A stretch of 64,000 nucleotides of DNA from Rhabditophanes sp. KR3021 (lineage: Eukaryota; Nematoda; Chromadorea; Rhabditida; Alloionematidae): positions 5,890,001 through 5,954,000 of the forward strand of contig CAUJLY010000004.1 in NCBI GenBank assembly GCA_963281155.1, given 5' to 3'. The notes beneath the pieces are model-generated. The model did no database searches, was not told the DNA's origin, and saw only the letters and a list, made by a program, of their open reading frames with translations. The stretch's first letter is position 1; every line of letters begins with the position of its first letter. Both the position numbers and the translations under genes were made by a program. Shown piece by piece: positions 10,600 through 23,760 of this stretch.

Positions 10600-12256
10600 T
10601 TATAAAGATTCGGGAGTTTGATTTAATAATTTTTCCTCAACAGCCGATGCTTTAGTCATTTTCTGATTTCTTATAACCAATACAAATATAATGATTATGA
10701 TTATGCCGAATATCAAAATTGTTAGTAAAGCTGCAATCAAGTATAAACTCGTATCTTTAATGAAATTAAAGACGCCATTGTTTAGAACATTAATTCGCCC
10801 ATGGAAGCCGTTGTTGTTTGGAAAACCAGTTGATGATCTGAAGCGGATTACCAATTTGTCTGATTTACTGTCATACTGGCATAGCCCTTTTCCGGTACAA
10901 CTATAAAGTAATATTTTAATAATGATACCATTTAAAAAATGTCTTTACCTATGACTTGCAATAACACTATCAGATTCATTTTTTTTAATAGTATCAAGAG
11001 AGTGTTCATAAAAGTAGATGTAATCTTTCTTGTCACGTAAATCTATATTGCTTGCAAAAAAGTGAAATTTTGAATCATTTTTTGGACCTGTGAGAAGTGT
11101 AAATTATTAGTAATTGTTTTGTGAGTTTAAATTATGTTTGTTATCAATTTTCTTATGTGTATTTTGTAGTGTTTAAAATGTATGTCCATAAGATGCTTTA
11201 CACCCACTACTTGGAGAACAGACAATTATTGCTATATCAAAGAGCGACCCGTACCATCATCTAGGAACAAAAGAAATTTGCTTGTGATGAGTGTAATTAT
11301 GTATTTACTTATAATAAGCAATTAAAATTACATGAGGATAATGGTCTTTTGAAGCCTTATCGTAACATTATCAAAAAAGAGATACAAAGAATTATTCACA
11401 GAGATAAAACAATTTAATTAAGACTTCTATGCAATGGAAACACTACACGAAACCTGGTCAAACATCCACTAACGTGTGTCCAATCTCTTGCCCATCTTTA
11501 TTTGTTCCTTGACACAAGAAAGATCAACAAACCCTTAAATGAGTGGACCTTAGTTGAGTCATCAAAGCCACTTATTACGCAGGAGAATGTGAACCCGATT
11601 CACAACATCCAAATCTTGACTCGCGAATGAATTAACACTACTGCCAATACAACTCCCATGTCAATGAAAACCGAGTTCTTAGCAAAAAAGAAGACAAGAT
11701 GATGGAAATCAACGATCCAAAGAAAGGAGATGGTTGCACGTTGCAAACAATTGTTGCCAAAATAAAGGTAGCTATAAAATAATTGGCAGAAGACTTGGGT
11801 ATATCTTAAGAGAGTATTTTGAAAAGCAAGTTAGAAACATCGATCATGGAAAGTGTACCATTGAAGATGTTTACATACTCTCTCCTGATAATGCTGAATT
11901 AGCTGGTAAAATTTGGATTGACAAAATGTTTGCGCTCAAAAATGCTATCACTACTAAATTTTAATCAGTTTTTGTCTTTTTATATCTCTTTGCTACCCAA
12001 TTTTAATAACATTTTTAATTATTTATTTTATACCTTTTGACCAACCTGAGATTTCCCAGTAGCAATCTAACTTTCCACAATAATATCGTGGATATTCAGG
12101 AGAAAATATCAAACGATAGTCTGTTTTCCTGTACAAATAAATATGTTTGTCTGTGCATTCACACTTGTCTGAACTACCATTTGATCCATCACAAAATAGA
12201 CATAATAGTATAAAAGTCAAAAGTAGCCATTTAAAAGTCCTCACTTGGATAATCAT
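10600..12256 (-). CDS. CUB-domain type I membrane protein
   Basis: Exons 12034-12256, 10949-11087 and 10600-10900 join in frame to 220 residues; introns are 946 and 48 bp. Residues 1-27 are a signal peptide (LLLTFILLCLFCDGSNG). Residues about 28-150 form a CUB-like ectodomain with cysteine pairs (CEC, YYCGKLDCYWEISGW, SCTGKGLC) and a hydrophobic end (LVIRF...GFHGRI). A transmembrane helix (LYLIAALLTILIFGIIIIII) follows at about 171-196, and the short cytoplasmic tail ends NQTPESL. CUB modules bind protein or carbohydrate ligands at the cell surface; the ligand here is unknown. The first intron is about 20 times longer than usual for this window and holds decayed coding sequence on the plus strand. 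Confidence 0.8.
11265..11964 (+). pseudogene. Decayed gene with zinc-finger-like segment, inside an intron
   Basis: On the plus strand within intron 1 of the CUB membrane gene, 11265-11417 reads as a 50-codon frame containing CDECNYVFTYNKQLKLH. This has the spacing of a C2H2 zinc finger (C-x2-C-x12-H) but lacks the last histidine. Downstream, 11734-11964 is open for 76 codons (KCTIEDVYILSPDNAELAG...), and the stretch between is less AT-rich than the surroundings but broken by stops in all frames. I read this as the relic of an inserted gene or transposable element. I found no terminal repeats and could not name a parent family. Confidence 0.35.
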
Positions 12257-14036
12257 ATTTAAATCAATTAAAGATTTTCAAGAAGTCAACTATAAATATT
12301 TTATAGCGTTAAGTATCCGTAGTTCGAAAAGATATAAATATACTTGAGTGCTGGAGAAAAAGGATGCGAGTTAATAGTTACATTAGATGAAGTTACTTTG
12401 TCAATTAGAATGTACACACGTCAAAAATACAGGTACATACATAATAAATTGTGAATATAAAAGAAAGAAAGTAAGAGTAAAATTGTGTGCTAATGTTTGA
12501 CTGATAAATGTCCAATTTAATTTTGAAAGCACTAAATTGAAGATACGAAAATTAAAAACCATCTTCCGTCTTCTTATATTAGCCAACAATCACAAACTTA
12601 GTTGATAGTATTTAAATATCAAATGTAAAAGCATTAATCTAAGGTTGTCGGAATGAGATTACAAAATAAATGAACGATTTATTGCAATGTTTGTTTCGAT
12701 TAATGCATATGCAATTGTATGTAATAGAGAACTCAAACAACACAATTAAATCATTTTCACTAGATGGATCTTTTACCTTATTGTACAATGACTGTGATAT
12801 CAGGGATGTCACTTCCAATATTTAGGGCATTTATTTTGGTATAAATATAGTATCAATACGGAACGTGATTGTAATATAATACGAAACTTTATTTATCCTG
12901 GATGTTTTTTAAAACTATCAAAATAATTAAGTTTAGCAAAAAGGATTGCTTTCGTGGGCAACTACTGCTAAATAATTTATTTGGCTCCAACCAAATATTA
13001 TACTATAAAAAAATGCGTGTCTTAATACTGAATATATGCAGCCATTAAATGAAGGCCCTTTGTTCTGTTTAAGAATTATTCCTAATCGCATAATATTAGA
13101 ATTTTTATGTTATAAGAGAAGCACGTTACTAAATCTTCGAACTAATTTTTGATAAAAAAAGCAGTTTGTTCTTTGACAAATGGGATAAATCTTTTTGCCT
13201 AACATAATTTTCTTTCACCTCAAACTAAGTCTTTTGCATATATCCAACTTCTTTATTTTCGAAGAACATCCTATTATAATATCACTCAAAATGTTTAACT
13301 CAATTTTTTCTTCGACAAATTACCACTTTGTCAACAGTTTAAGGAATTACCATTTTGTTAACCATTTAAAGAAATATCATTTAAGATTGCATTTAAAAAG
13401 TTTATATTTGAGATGCATGTACAAAGATCTACCATTTAAAGGTTTTTTGTGTAGATACACTCACTCATTTATTATGATTGTTTCAACAAATTGGTTAACT
13501 TTTTAATGAAGTAAATATTGTTTGTTCATGCAATTAGGAGATTGTAGACCATTTTACGTCATAGTCGAAAATATGTTTTTTGGTTGGCCTATTTGGTGAG
13601 GGTTCGCTAACAATTTAGTTTATCCAGAATACTTAATTTTTTTATCATTTGTTTACTATGTATTTAATTGTTCTATTAATAAAAATATCTGAACTTTAAG
13701 CCAAAGGTATGTATTTGATGATCCTTAAACTCAATAATTGCACATGTACTAACTTTAATATGTAAACATAAATATTAAAATATACAAATAAAAGTTTATT
13801 TTTAAAAAGCAACACTATATAATCTGATAAAATAAAAATAAAATATGTCTTGTTAATTACTTAATGTACATCTTGTTTTTGGAATGGGATTAAAAAATAT
13901 TTGTATACAAAGATGGTATATAATATAATTTTGAGTTTAATACTTTTTCATTTCAAAGAAGTATGATGGTGTGATTGTTGTGTATGGATGGTTTTCAGTG
14001 ATAACTCCAATAATAATTCCACTGGTAAATGGATGC
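12257..14036. other. Intergenic, about 1.8 kb, no gene supported
   Basis: AT-rich. A 103-codon plus-strand frame at 13195-13506 is low complexity (repeated short ACCATTTAAA-like runs) and has no recognisable domain. The YAP 3' UTR probably occupies the last ~200 bases, with a minus-strand AATAAA at 13795-13800. Confidence 0.3.
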
Positions 14037-16829
14037 TCATCTGGTTGATGATGGTGATTTACCATTATTGTTTATTCGGAGGTAGATATTTAATTCCTCC
14101 GGATCAATGAGTTGTGGGTTTGGTTCGGTATGCCCATAGTAGTTTGGGTGGATGTGTTGTTGTTTTGGAGGGGCTGCAGGATAGTCTACTTCCATGTCAT
14201 AGTCTTGACTGTTGACTACATTTGTCGGGTATGAATTTTGAGGGCATGGAGAAGAAGTCATACTATGATGCCCATAATTAGAGACACTAGGCATGTCATA
14301 GTTGTTTTGATTGTTTTCGTGGTATTGATAATGATTCATCTCTTTTTGAGCATGGGGATTAGGCAAAAAGCCATTTTGACAAAGTTGTTGTTGCCTTTCC
14401 CTCATACTATTGCTTTCAGCTGCCAATTGATTTACTCTCGATATTGAAAGATGGTTGTTGTCGATGTTGGTTGGGGGAATGTATTGTTGGTTATAATTGA
14501 CATTCCCAAAGGACGAGTTGGAGGAGGGGTGTTGAATATGTCGAGGTTGAAGATGATAATTGTGTTGTGATATTTGATTTCCATCGAAGTTAGAAGCCAT
14601 TCTCTTTGCCATGTCTGGTTGGTCTACATAATTGGAGCGATCATACCTGGGATCAAGCCATGTCGTTGTTTTTGTGTTATGATCTTCAAAGTAAGCAATG
14701 CCACGCGAGTCTAACTTTTGTGACCAGCCTTCAGGCAAAGGTTGGTCATTGTGTATGGCATTGGTGGATGTATGATTCGATAAATTAGCTGTCTGTGATG
14801 ATAAAGCATTAGTCATAGCACCGCAACTCAGACTTTTCTCCCTCGCACTTGTCCAATTAAAATTGTTTGTGGTGGTGTAAGGAATTTGATGTTCCATTGT
14901 TGGTAAAGCTCCAATGGATGTTGAGAAGTTCGGAATGGAGTTATGTGGCTGAATGGGATGTTCAGTCATAACAGCATCTAAATCACAAGATTTGGCTGCT
15001 CGGTGATGGTTGATATTATTATTACCCAGGTTTAAATGAGAAGAGTTAGCGTCGTGTGAAGTGACATCGGAATTGTAATACGGCGATATTTGGGCACTTT
15101 GACCATGATGAGGATGATAATTTACTGAGGCTGAATAGTTATGTGAAGGGGCTTGGTTATTGACAAACATGGACCCAGTTGATTTAGTGTATTTATTAGC
15201 TTTTGGTGGTAAAGTTGAGGCTGGATTAAAAGAATTATTAGATTGTTGTCGTGGGATGTGATTGAAGGTCTGATTATTACTATATATGGGTATTTGTGGT
15301 GTATAATCATTATATGATGTCGTTAATGCTGGTGCTGATATTTGCCGCCTGTGATCTGAATGTTTGCCTGAGTCAGAATATGCATTTGAATTTCCTGAAA
15401 TGTTAGCAGAGGAAATTGATCCAGGTGATAGAGTTTGATGACTCGATGCGCCCAGACCATCATCGCTTGAATTTTCACACGAATGCTCGGATCCGTATTT
15501 TGATTTAGAGTGGTTGCGTGGTGGTTGATTAAATGATGGTGGGAGCTAAAAATATAAAATATGGTTTATCTGGAGTATCAGTTACCTCTTTACGAATATA
15601 TGTAGGAGTTCTGGCCAAACCACTACAAATCAGTAATTAATATTAAGAAATCATATTTAACAATTTAAAATTTGAATCTAATTATGTTTTAGAAAGACAA
15701 TCGTTGGTAAAGTGTTTTGTTTAACATTCAAATTTGCTTCATTTATAACGGTGTTTTATATCTCAATTAAGTTGAAATTTTGATTATGAAAAGGCAATTA
15801 GTCAATAGTGGAGAGTTGGAGGAATGGGTCAATTTGTTTCTGATCAAACCTGTAAGAGGACAAGAAAATTACAATATCAAATGGCAAGGTATGAGATGCC
15901 CGTTCAAGTAGGCAGAAGTACAAGAACCCCTATTAGAGAAAACTTCCTTGATGACTATGCGAAAATGAAAGATTTAGACCCTCTTAATGTTGTCAAATAT
16001 GTTGTTTTATCTAATTTTGTCTCAACTCAGAAAAGATTCAGTGCTAACATCCCTTAATGTGAAACAGACTACAGGTGCAGACTCAAATTAAAGTCAACAC
16101 CAGATATCGAAAAAGATCATGAGTGAATTGAAGAAGGTTATGCCTCGCAAAGCAGCCAAAGGAACCAATCAATCTATGCTTTAGTTGATTTGCCTGCAGG
16201 AGTGGATGGTAGCTTAACGTCTTTTAAATAATTTAAAAATAAGATTTCGTAAACACCTTAATAATGCCAAACTTTAGGAGATTTATCCCGTTGAACAACA
16301 AAGGACTATGGAGATTTTAGGCAATAAGAGACAAATCGTTGCTTTCTATTGTGACTGGAAAGAAAGCCCTTGCATTTGGATACGCTATCACAATGGACTT
16401 CAAACTGCATCGACTAACATCGACGCATCAGAGCAATCGAGCGATGTTATGTTGAAAAACATCCAGAAACTGTTAAGAGAATCTCTGAAGGGCCCTAGAC
16501 AAAATCTAATTTTGTTTAAAAAGATATTCCATCTCAATACTATTCTGTCTAGTCTAAATTATTTTGTCTCCCTTTTAATAAGCATTTTCGATATTGATCA
16601 GCTGTTATTTTGTATACATTTTGATTGTTGTTTATTTACCTAAAATTAAAATAAATTAATATTAATATTAGTTAAGACTAGCAAGTGACCTATTCAATAA
16701 CCCAGCATTAATCATGTCTTCCATAGATTTTCTGGGATCTTCAACGTAAGTGATGACACCGCAATTAGTTCCAAATGCAGCTCTTTCGTTCATTTTCTTT
16801 TCAATAGCCTTCTTCGCTGAAGATGCCAT
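14037..16829 (-). CDS. yap-1: YAP/Yorkie transcriptional co-activator (Hippo pathway effector)
   Basis: Exons 16690-16829, 15586-15622 and 14037-15545 join to 561 residues. Exon 1 ([11 protein letters not shown]) aligns without gaps to the TEAD-binding helix of YAP (LEALFNAVMN). The exon 2/3 junction gives [13 protein letters not shown], matching the YAP omega-loop [21 protein letters not shown] (124-131) fits both the LATS site HxRxxS and a mode I 14-3-3 site, as at YAP Ser127. One WW domain lies at about 328-361 ([11 protein letters not shown]...TTTWLDPR). A short Gln/Arg helix (SMRERQQQL) follows, as in YAP. Between these the protein is Asn/His/Gln-rich and disordered. YAP binds TEAD (EGL-44-like) in the nucleus and is held in the cytoplasm when phosphorylated. 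Exon 1 and its weak donor (AG/GTCACT) are inferred; exons 2-3 are secure. Confidence 0.85.
15824..16643 (+). pseudogene. Decayed gene relic inside YAP intron 1
   Basis: On the plus strand one frame runs from ATG 15824 to 16231 with just two internal stops (TAA 16055-16057, TGA 16124-16126) and protein-like composition on both sides ([35 protein letters not shown]). A second segment at 16308-16643 is open for 111 codons ([20 protein letters not shown]). The parent family is not recognised. The relic lies antisense within the 1067-bp first intron of the YAP gene. Confidence 0.4.
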
Positions 16830-19800
16830 TTTGAAGTGATAGAGTAAATTTTTGCTTAGTCGATAAAACGATAATTAAAGTAATATTTTATTCTTGCAAT
16901 ACAAAGTATTAAATGATCAGTCAGGTGTGTGTGTCTCTTTAACTTCTTCTATAAAATAAAGCCTTGAGATTATGACAAGAACAGCAGCTTACAAATAGAA
17001 ATGGATATCCGTTTAATTTAGCAAAAATTTATTACAATGCAACCAATGTTAAAGTGTGAATAAAAAATTTATGCGATCTAAAGTGGTTGAAAAAGCGAGG
17101 ATCACTTTAAACATGAAAAAAGTTGAGTTTAAATTAAACTAAAAATAAACATTAACTAAAATTTGCTTCAATAATCAGCAATTGCACAAATATTTAAAAA
17201 TTACTTAAACAATAATAAAAAAATTAATCACACAATTACTTAAACAATAACTTTAGAATATAATTACATACAAACTTAGCAATTATCTAAATCTAAAAAA
17301 TAACTTCAACAATAAATGCTCTTAAAATAAGAATTAATACATTACCAATATTAATGAATAAACAATACATTAATCATTAAAACATTTACTCCCGAAATAA
17401 CATTTGAATATTACTCAGGAATATTATTCGAGAGTGTTGTCACAGAAATGGAGGATTGATTTAATGTTAAGTCTTTCTTCTAAACAACTGTAATAACTGT
17501 AGCACTTTTTGGTAAAAGTCTTTAAGGTAAAATGATAATGTGTTAATTTAATCAAAAAATTGCACGAACACATCCCTTGATATCAAACACACCTGCAAAA
17601 TAATTCTATATCAATCAGAAAGTTGCAGAAGTAAATTATTTTATCTATTTGATGCGCACACAAATAGTTTTAATTCACAAAAATGATCAATTGTAGGATT
17701 CAATAAGTACAGTGATAACACAAAGTTTACCAATAACTAATTATACGTATCTTACTTATTATACTCATTTACGAAGCCAAACATACATCAAATGTAAAAA
17801 TACGCATTCAATAACAACACCACTTATTATCCACAACATAATTATGCCAATGTCTACATAAAATAACGTAGATCGACACCGATCATTGATAGTATTTTTA
17901 AACGTAGTCATTGCATTATATGTTTTTTGTAAAACATAATTTAATCAATTTCGTTGATCTCTAATTAGGTTTCTTTCCATTCAATAAATAATTTTATCTA
18001 TATATATAGATATCAATTTTTTGATAAAATTAAAGAAATCAAAACAAAGTATACGCTTTTAAAACTACCAAGGTGATGATTATTATAAACATAAAAAGAA
18101 ATAGAAAAGGTAGAATATAGGGTGATAAGTGATAATAATATTGCAGAGTAGCATGTTAAGAAGGGGGAAAGTTGATCTGTTTGTAGATCAGTGATCAAAA
18201 AATCTTATTTTAATTGATAATTTATTTAATTTACCTACTTCAATACATTTATTTTCTATTTTTTCATGAGTTTAATTGTAGTAAACAGTTGTTAATTTAG
18301 GCGAATAATAAAAATACAGGTAAAATTTAGAACCACAAATGGAACAAGCAATTATAAAGACAAATGCAAAATATTAAAGTTTGCAAATATGGAAAGATAC
18401 AGAGTTACAAACCCACAACTATAAAATAGAAACTTTAATAATGTAAAAGTATAAAAGTTACAAATATACAAATATAAAATACAAAAGTTTAAGAATAAAA
18501 AATGTGAAAAGACAGTTAAAAGTTGGTTTGCAGCTATATTTAGATGAAATACATGAAGCACATAAATTGATTAATGTAATGCATTTAAGGTAAGGTTAGA
18601 AAAAGTTTCGCATCAATGGAACAGAAACAATGGAATAAGAAAAAGGTAATATAGGAAATATGACGTGGTGGCGAATAATGACAAATTTTTTGATTAAAAG
18701 CAACCTTTACATATAAGACTACTGATAATAAAATGATTAAAATCAGAATAAACTATTATTTTATGTAGGAACAAAAAATGAAACGGTATTAATGACCTTA
18801 TCATGAAAAAGTCTTATTAGTAATACTTTTATTGCCATAGGATTATTTGATAGCTAAACACAAAAATGGGATCAAATTTTACCTTTGGAAGTGACAAAAT
18901 TTGTTATCAAAGGCTAACAGATGAATGTCTTACAAAATTATGGAACAACTTGTATACAAAAAATAAAATGAAAGTCAAAATCACAACTTTAAATGTCAAA
19001 ATAAATCATACTTTTTTATTTCTTTAATTGTAAAGTTAATAATTTTTTGTCTTTTATCATCTGATCATACTTCGTACTAACAATTCGGTAATATTGGTGT
19101 AGTAATACACAAAACCTTGCCGTCACCTTCAATAACGGCCCTCTCAATCCCTTTTGTCTTTTCTATTCTATCTTTCCCGATGAACCGATCAAGACAATTT
19201 AAATACAAATACATATATACACAGTCTTTTCCTTATACAGAATAAAAGTAAGGTTAACTTGTACATGCATTGGGAGCGCCGAAGAATAATGCGCTTCGTT
19301 GAATGTCATTTCTTTATATTAAAACATTAGAACATGACCCAAGCGTTGTACACCGTGTTTCTTCAAAAAAATTAATTGTAAATATGAAGGCATAATGTGG
19401 TTGGTAACAGTTTGTTGACTGGGATCATCAAAAAGGTCAAAAAAAGTGGGCGAGACTCCTTATCATTAAAGTTAAAAACTCCTTGCCGATACTTGATAAG
19501 TAGAATAGTGTCAAATATAGTCAATTACACCCAAACAACGTTACATAATCAAAAACAAATAAACTTAATTGCACACACATTTTTTACGACCGGGTAACCA
19601 AACGTTGTTGTTAAAGATAATTAAAAGATAAAACACTAAATACTAAATATCAACAATTACATTTATTCAATGAAAACCCTACTCCATGAAGCTAATAGAT
19701 CCGCGCAATCGCTTTGCATATTAAATTAGTATCTATTTTAAGATTAATCTTCAAACCAAAAAATGATTGGTTATCAGTGATTGAGGTTCGCTGATTCTTA

Positions 19801-22437
19801 AATTTAATCTCCTAATTTCGTAGAATGAGAAATAATGGATGATCAATAATCGGTAGTTAAATGTTAACGAAAGTGCTTCAAAAGCAGTGGTATCTATGTT
19901 AATGATAAGAATAGCATTTATAACAATGAAAGCTTCGTAGCAGTGTGTCTGTTGTACAACCTTCTAAATTAAACATATATACCTTCATCTAGCAAGATTA
20001 TCTACAAGATAATGATAATAATATGCGCAACAAATTTAACCGTTTCCTGAACATGTGTTGTCAATAATGAATTAATAAACAGAATAAATGGAGTTTAAAT
20101 TATCATCCTTGAAAGTCTAATAAGTTTAAATATACCTACTAACGTATATCGACATATTACAAATTTAAATTTATATCAAGTCTTTAATTGAGGTAATATG
20201 ACAATCGAAGAGGTATGTACTTATTCACAATTACAGCTCATTAGAATATACATTAAATTAAAGGAACTTAAATGAACTTACCAAAAGGTTCTTCTAATGG
20301 TAAAGGTTAGTAACTGTTAAGGAAACACAGCCCAACTCAATCATATCAACATACTAACAATAAGGCAGAAGATATAAAGATAAGACTTTTGTATTTATTA
20401 TTCTGTGTACTTGTATAATTATTAAGTTGATACTAACAAAATGGTACCGTTTCAATCTATTGTCAATAAATCATCATTATATCAAGATCTTGCCCTTTTA
20501 ATAAGGATTTGCCCTTTTATACCTTTCTACAAGTCTGTTCTTAGATCCGGCTATTTTAAATTGGTGAATGATAACTAAAGTGCTAGATCGTGTACTAAGA
20601 TGTTTTTTAGCTGATTTTACTATTCAAAAAATCTGATTCAGGAAATGTGCTTACGTAATTACAATTATGTGATAGTAGCAAATTTTTTACATAATCACTT
20701 TCTCATTTACCTAAATATAGACCCTAATGAGACGTTATAAGTATATCCTATTGGTGATAACATATAATGCAGAAAACATCACTATTGGTAACAATTTATT
20801 AAGTGACAAATATCGGTGTTAGAATTATTTTGCAAGGGATTCAGATTTTTGATATGTATTATAAAGTTTTCTAATTAAAAGTTTGCAATGTACTTTTTGA
20901 ATTGTAGTAGAGTCATTAAATTGTAAAAGGCATGGTCTCTATATACTCACGCCATGTACGTCAAAATGAAATAGCGACATAAAAACTATATGAACCTGTA
21001 ATAAATACACACATATTGAAATAATATAAATCTCGAATGTATTAAGACCAGTGGAATGCTAAAATTAGGCTCATCTAAATATCCTAATATCTGTAGCCTA
21101 ATCTTATATTTTATTGTATCATAGGAATTTTTAATCTTGGTGATGCAAATTAAGTAACTAGATGAAATAATCTTTAATATTGTTAATCAAAGGAAAAACA
21201 CAATTGCCATTCAGTATTTACAAAATAAATAAAATCATATACCTTCACACATGATTTCTAGCACATTCAAATTTTGCAAAAACATGATGAAATTGCATGT
21301 TGGTGATGTTTATTGTTTTGCTTATTTTGTAATTCAAGGAAAAGGCATATTTAGGCAGTTTTAATATAAAGAATTATTTTTTTGTGTTTAAATAAGCGCT
21401 TTAACCAACCCGGACATAGATGTTTTTTAAATCGACACCAATTTATGATCCTATATAAAATTAGTCATGAGAGCCATTAAACTAATATTAAATAATTTTA
21501 ATATTACCTGATCAGCATAACCATAGGCTTAATTTGATAAAATGAATAGAGTTTATGATTTTATATGTGATGTTATTATTGTCTCAATTAACTATACAAT
21601 TTATACAACACAAACTCTAAGGACGTCTGATAATTGAATATAATTTGAATTTGATATGTAGTTTAGGAGACAAATTTTATTTCCTAAGTGTGTTTTGGTG
21701 ATCCTTGTTGATATTAGAATGACTCGAATATTATTATTACTAACTTTGATATGAAAATTGATAATAACAACTTTGTGTACAGTGATTATTGTTGTCGGAC
21801 GGTCAAGATCAAAATTTCACCCAAACTACATATGTACAATATTTTCCAGGTGATTATTAAAAATGAACGGGAATTGAGTGAAAGTGGTTATTAATTTTTA
21901 TTTAAAACGATAAAAAAGATATCAGGACGTTTTATATGATACGTTTCTCAGTTAATGAAAGATGGCCGCATTAGATGGGCTAAAGACAGATTATTATTGC
22001 AAAAGACACACGTGTAATATAAGTCGCACTGTAAATTTTGAATGACCTCTATAATGTTACTCTTTTTGATGAACTATACAATATTGATGCGTCAAAAATG
22101 ATCTTATAGCTTCATCTCAGAGAGACATAGTATACAGTTAATTAAGAATAAAAAGTTATTTGTTTAAATAATTGAATTCATTAACCCGCAATTTTCGTCA
22201 CTTCCCCATGTCCATCCTTTTTTGCAAAGAAGAATACGGGCTATTTATATTTCTCTGTAGACATCGATTGAGACCACAGCAACTATATGTTCAATAAAGG
22301 ACAGTGAGACACTGCGAAACCATATTCTCTTTGCCATCTAAAAAGTATTCTTTATCTGCGTGTGCCAAAAGAAACAGCCTTATAATAGAGTTTGTACTTG
22401 GCTATTGTGGTAGTGCTGACTTTTTTTCTAGTTTAGT
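16830..22437. other. Intergenic, about 5.6 kb, no gene supported
   Basis: AT-rich sequence with many short A/T runs. A purine-rich low-complexity tract at about 18400-18500 (TATAAAAGTTACAAATATAC-like) and a 45-codon minus-strand frame at 19077-19214 are the only items noted. No splice-flanked exons or RNA genes were seen. It should contain the promoters of the divergent YAP and mec-17 genes. Confidence 0.3.
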
Positions 22438-22476
22438 TTGGCTATTTCTTTAATGGTGAATAATTTTATTTTTTTT

Positions 22477-22478
22477 AG
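22477..22478 (+). promoter_or_regulatory. Candidate trans-splice acceptor before mec-17
   Basis: ATTTTTTTTAG ends 40 bases before the chosen ATG with no supported upstream exon, the usual position of a spliced-leader acceptor. It argues for starting at 22519, although the frame is open further 5'. Confidence 0.5.
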
Positions 22479-22518
22479 CAAAATACCTTCTCCACCATCT
22501 TCAAGGTACCGTCCAGAA

Positions 22519-23615
22519 ATGGAAATTAACTACGATTTGTCGGAGGCATTTTCGGATGATATTGCCAGATTGACACAACAAACTGTTCGAAGACTTAGTC
22601 CAAAAAAGTTTTGGGGAGTCGAACAGGCCATTAATGGGCTGGGAAATCTATCAAAAGAGGCTCAGGGATTGAGAAACGTTCTTACGACGTATCAAAAAGT
22701 TGTCGATTCAAATGACGATCCTACTTTGTATATTATGTGGAAGAAAAATCCAATCAACGAGTAGGTTTTTATTTCCCTATTTTTAAAAATTACAAAAGAC
22801 TTTGCGAACTTTTTAAAGTCCTACAATTTGATTGTTGTATGTACAATACTCGTTCACAATTTGTTTGCTCAAACTTTTTTAAACTTGTTTTTGCCCAAAC
22901 TTAGTCGTTAATATTTATTGGATTGTTAAATTTGGGAATATCTTATTCATTTACCATCAATTTTAAAACTATTAAATATATAATGAGAGTCTTCCTTATT
23001 TAGAAAGCATTCTATAGTCATTGGCCTGCTTAAAGTTGGACGGAAAAAACTATATTTGATGGATGATTCGATGCAAAGATACGAAACGACTCCGCTTTGT
23101 GTTTTGGACTTTTACGTACACAATACACTCCAGCGGCAAGGCAATGGACACAAATTGTTCGAAGAAATGTTAAAAGGTGAGAATTTTGAAGCAAAGGACA
23201 TTGCCATTGATAAGCCTTCTCCATCGTTCTTAAATTTTTTGAATAAATTTTACAATTTAAACAATCCTATTTGGCAAAGCACCAATTATGTGGTCTTTAG
23301 TCAATTTTTTGATGGAATGGAGGCAACACATAGTTATTCAGTTGACCGTGAACAAAAGCGTAGAGGTATTAGCGAGAAGTCTATGTACGAGGCACAAAGC
23401 CCATTAGACGTTTCTTCAGTAAGTTTGCTTCTTATTTACATGCATATTTTAAATTATATTTACAGAAATATTCCAAGCACAGAGCCTTGGAATGTCAAGC
23501 GGCAAAAATAATCCACGGTGGTGGTGGTGAAGTTAAACAATATGTCGAAAGTGACCCAAATACTCCACGAGCTCGCAAGAATCTTAGAGACTTCGGCCAC
23601 ACTCATATTTGGTAA
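22519..23615 (+). CDS. mec-17: Alpha-tubulin N-acetyltransferase (MEC-17/ATAT1 family)
   Basis: Exons 22519-22760, 23004-23418 and 23466-23615 join to 268 residues. The enzyme transfers acetyl from acetyl-CoA to Lys40 of alpha-tubulin in the microtubule lumen. Diagnostic segments are IGLLKVGRKKLYLMD (87-101), the core strand PLCVLDFYVH (111-120) with the family's catalytic Asp at 116, and the acetyl-CoA loop QRQGNGHKLF (124-133). IDKPSPSFLNFLNKFY and PIWQSTNYVVF follow. The C-terminal tail is short, basic and Gly-rich, ending GHTHIW. In C. elegans this enzyme is needed in touch neurons. Introns are 243 and 47 bp; AATAAA lies at 23692. The gene is tail-to-tail with PTGES2, 145 bp away. Confidence 0.93.
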
Positions 23616-23760
23616 TCAAAAAAGATCTTCATATAATATGCCGAATATCTTATATCTTCTCTCTTAAACATGTAATGTAAAAGTATGTAATAATAAAATT
23701 CATTATCTTCTAAATATGCAACAATTAACAAAAATATACCATCTATACTATTTAAATAAT

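Noticed and set aside
13195..13506. 103-codon plus-strand frame
   Set aside because: Low complexity with repeated YHFVN/YHL patterns arising from short DNA repeats; no signal peptide or domain.
19077..19214. 45-codon minus-strand frame (DRFIGKDRIEKTKGIERAVI...) in a less AT-rich patch
   Set aside because: Composition looks protein-like, but it is short, with no family, no splice context and no conserved motif.
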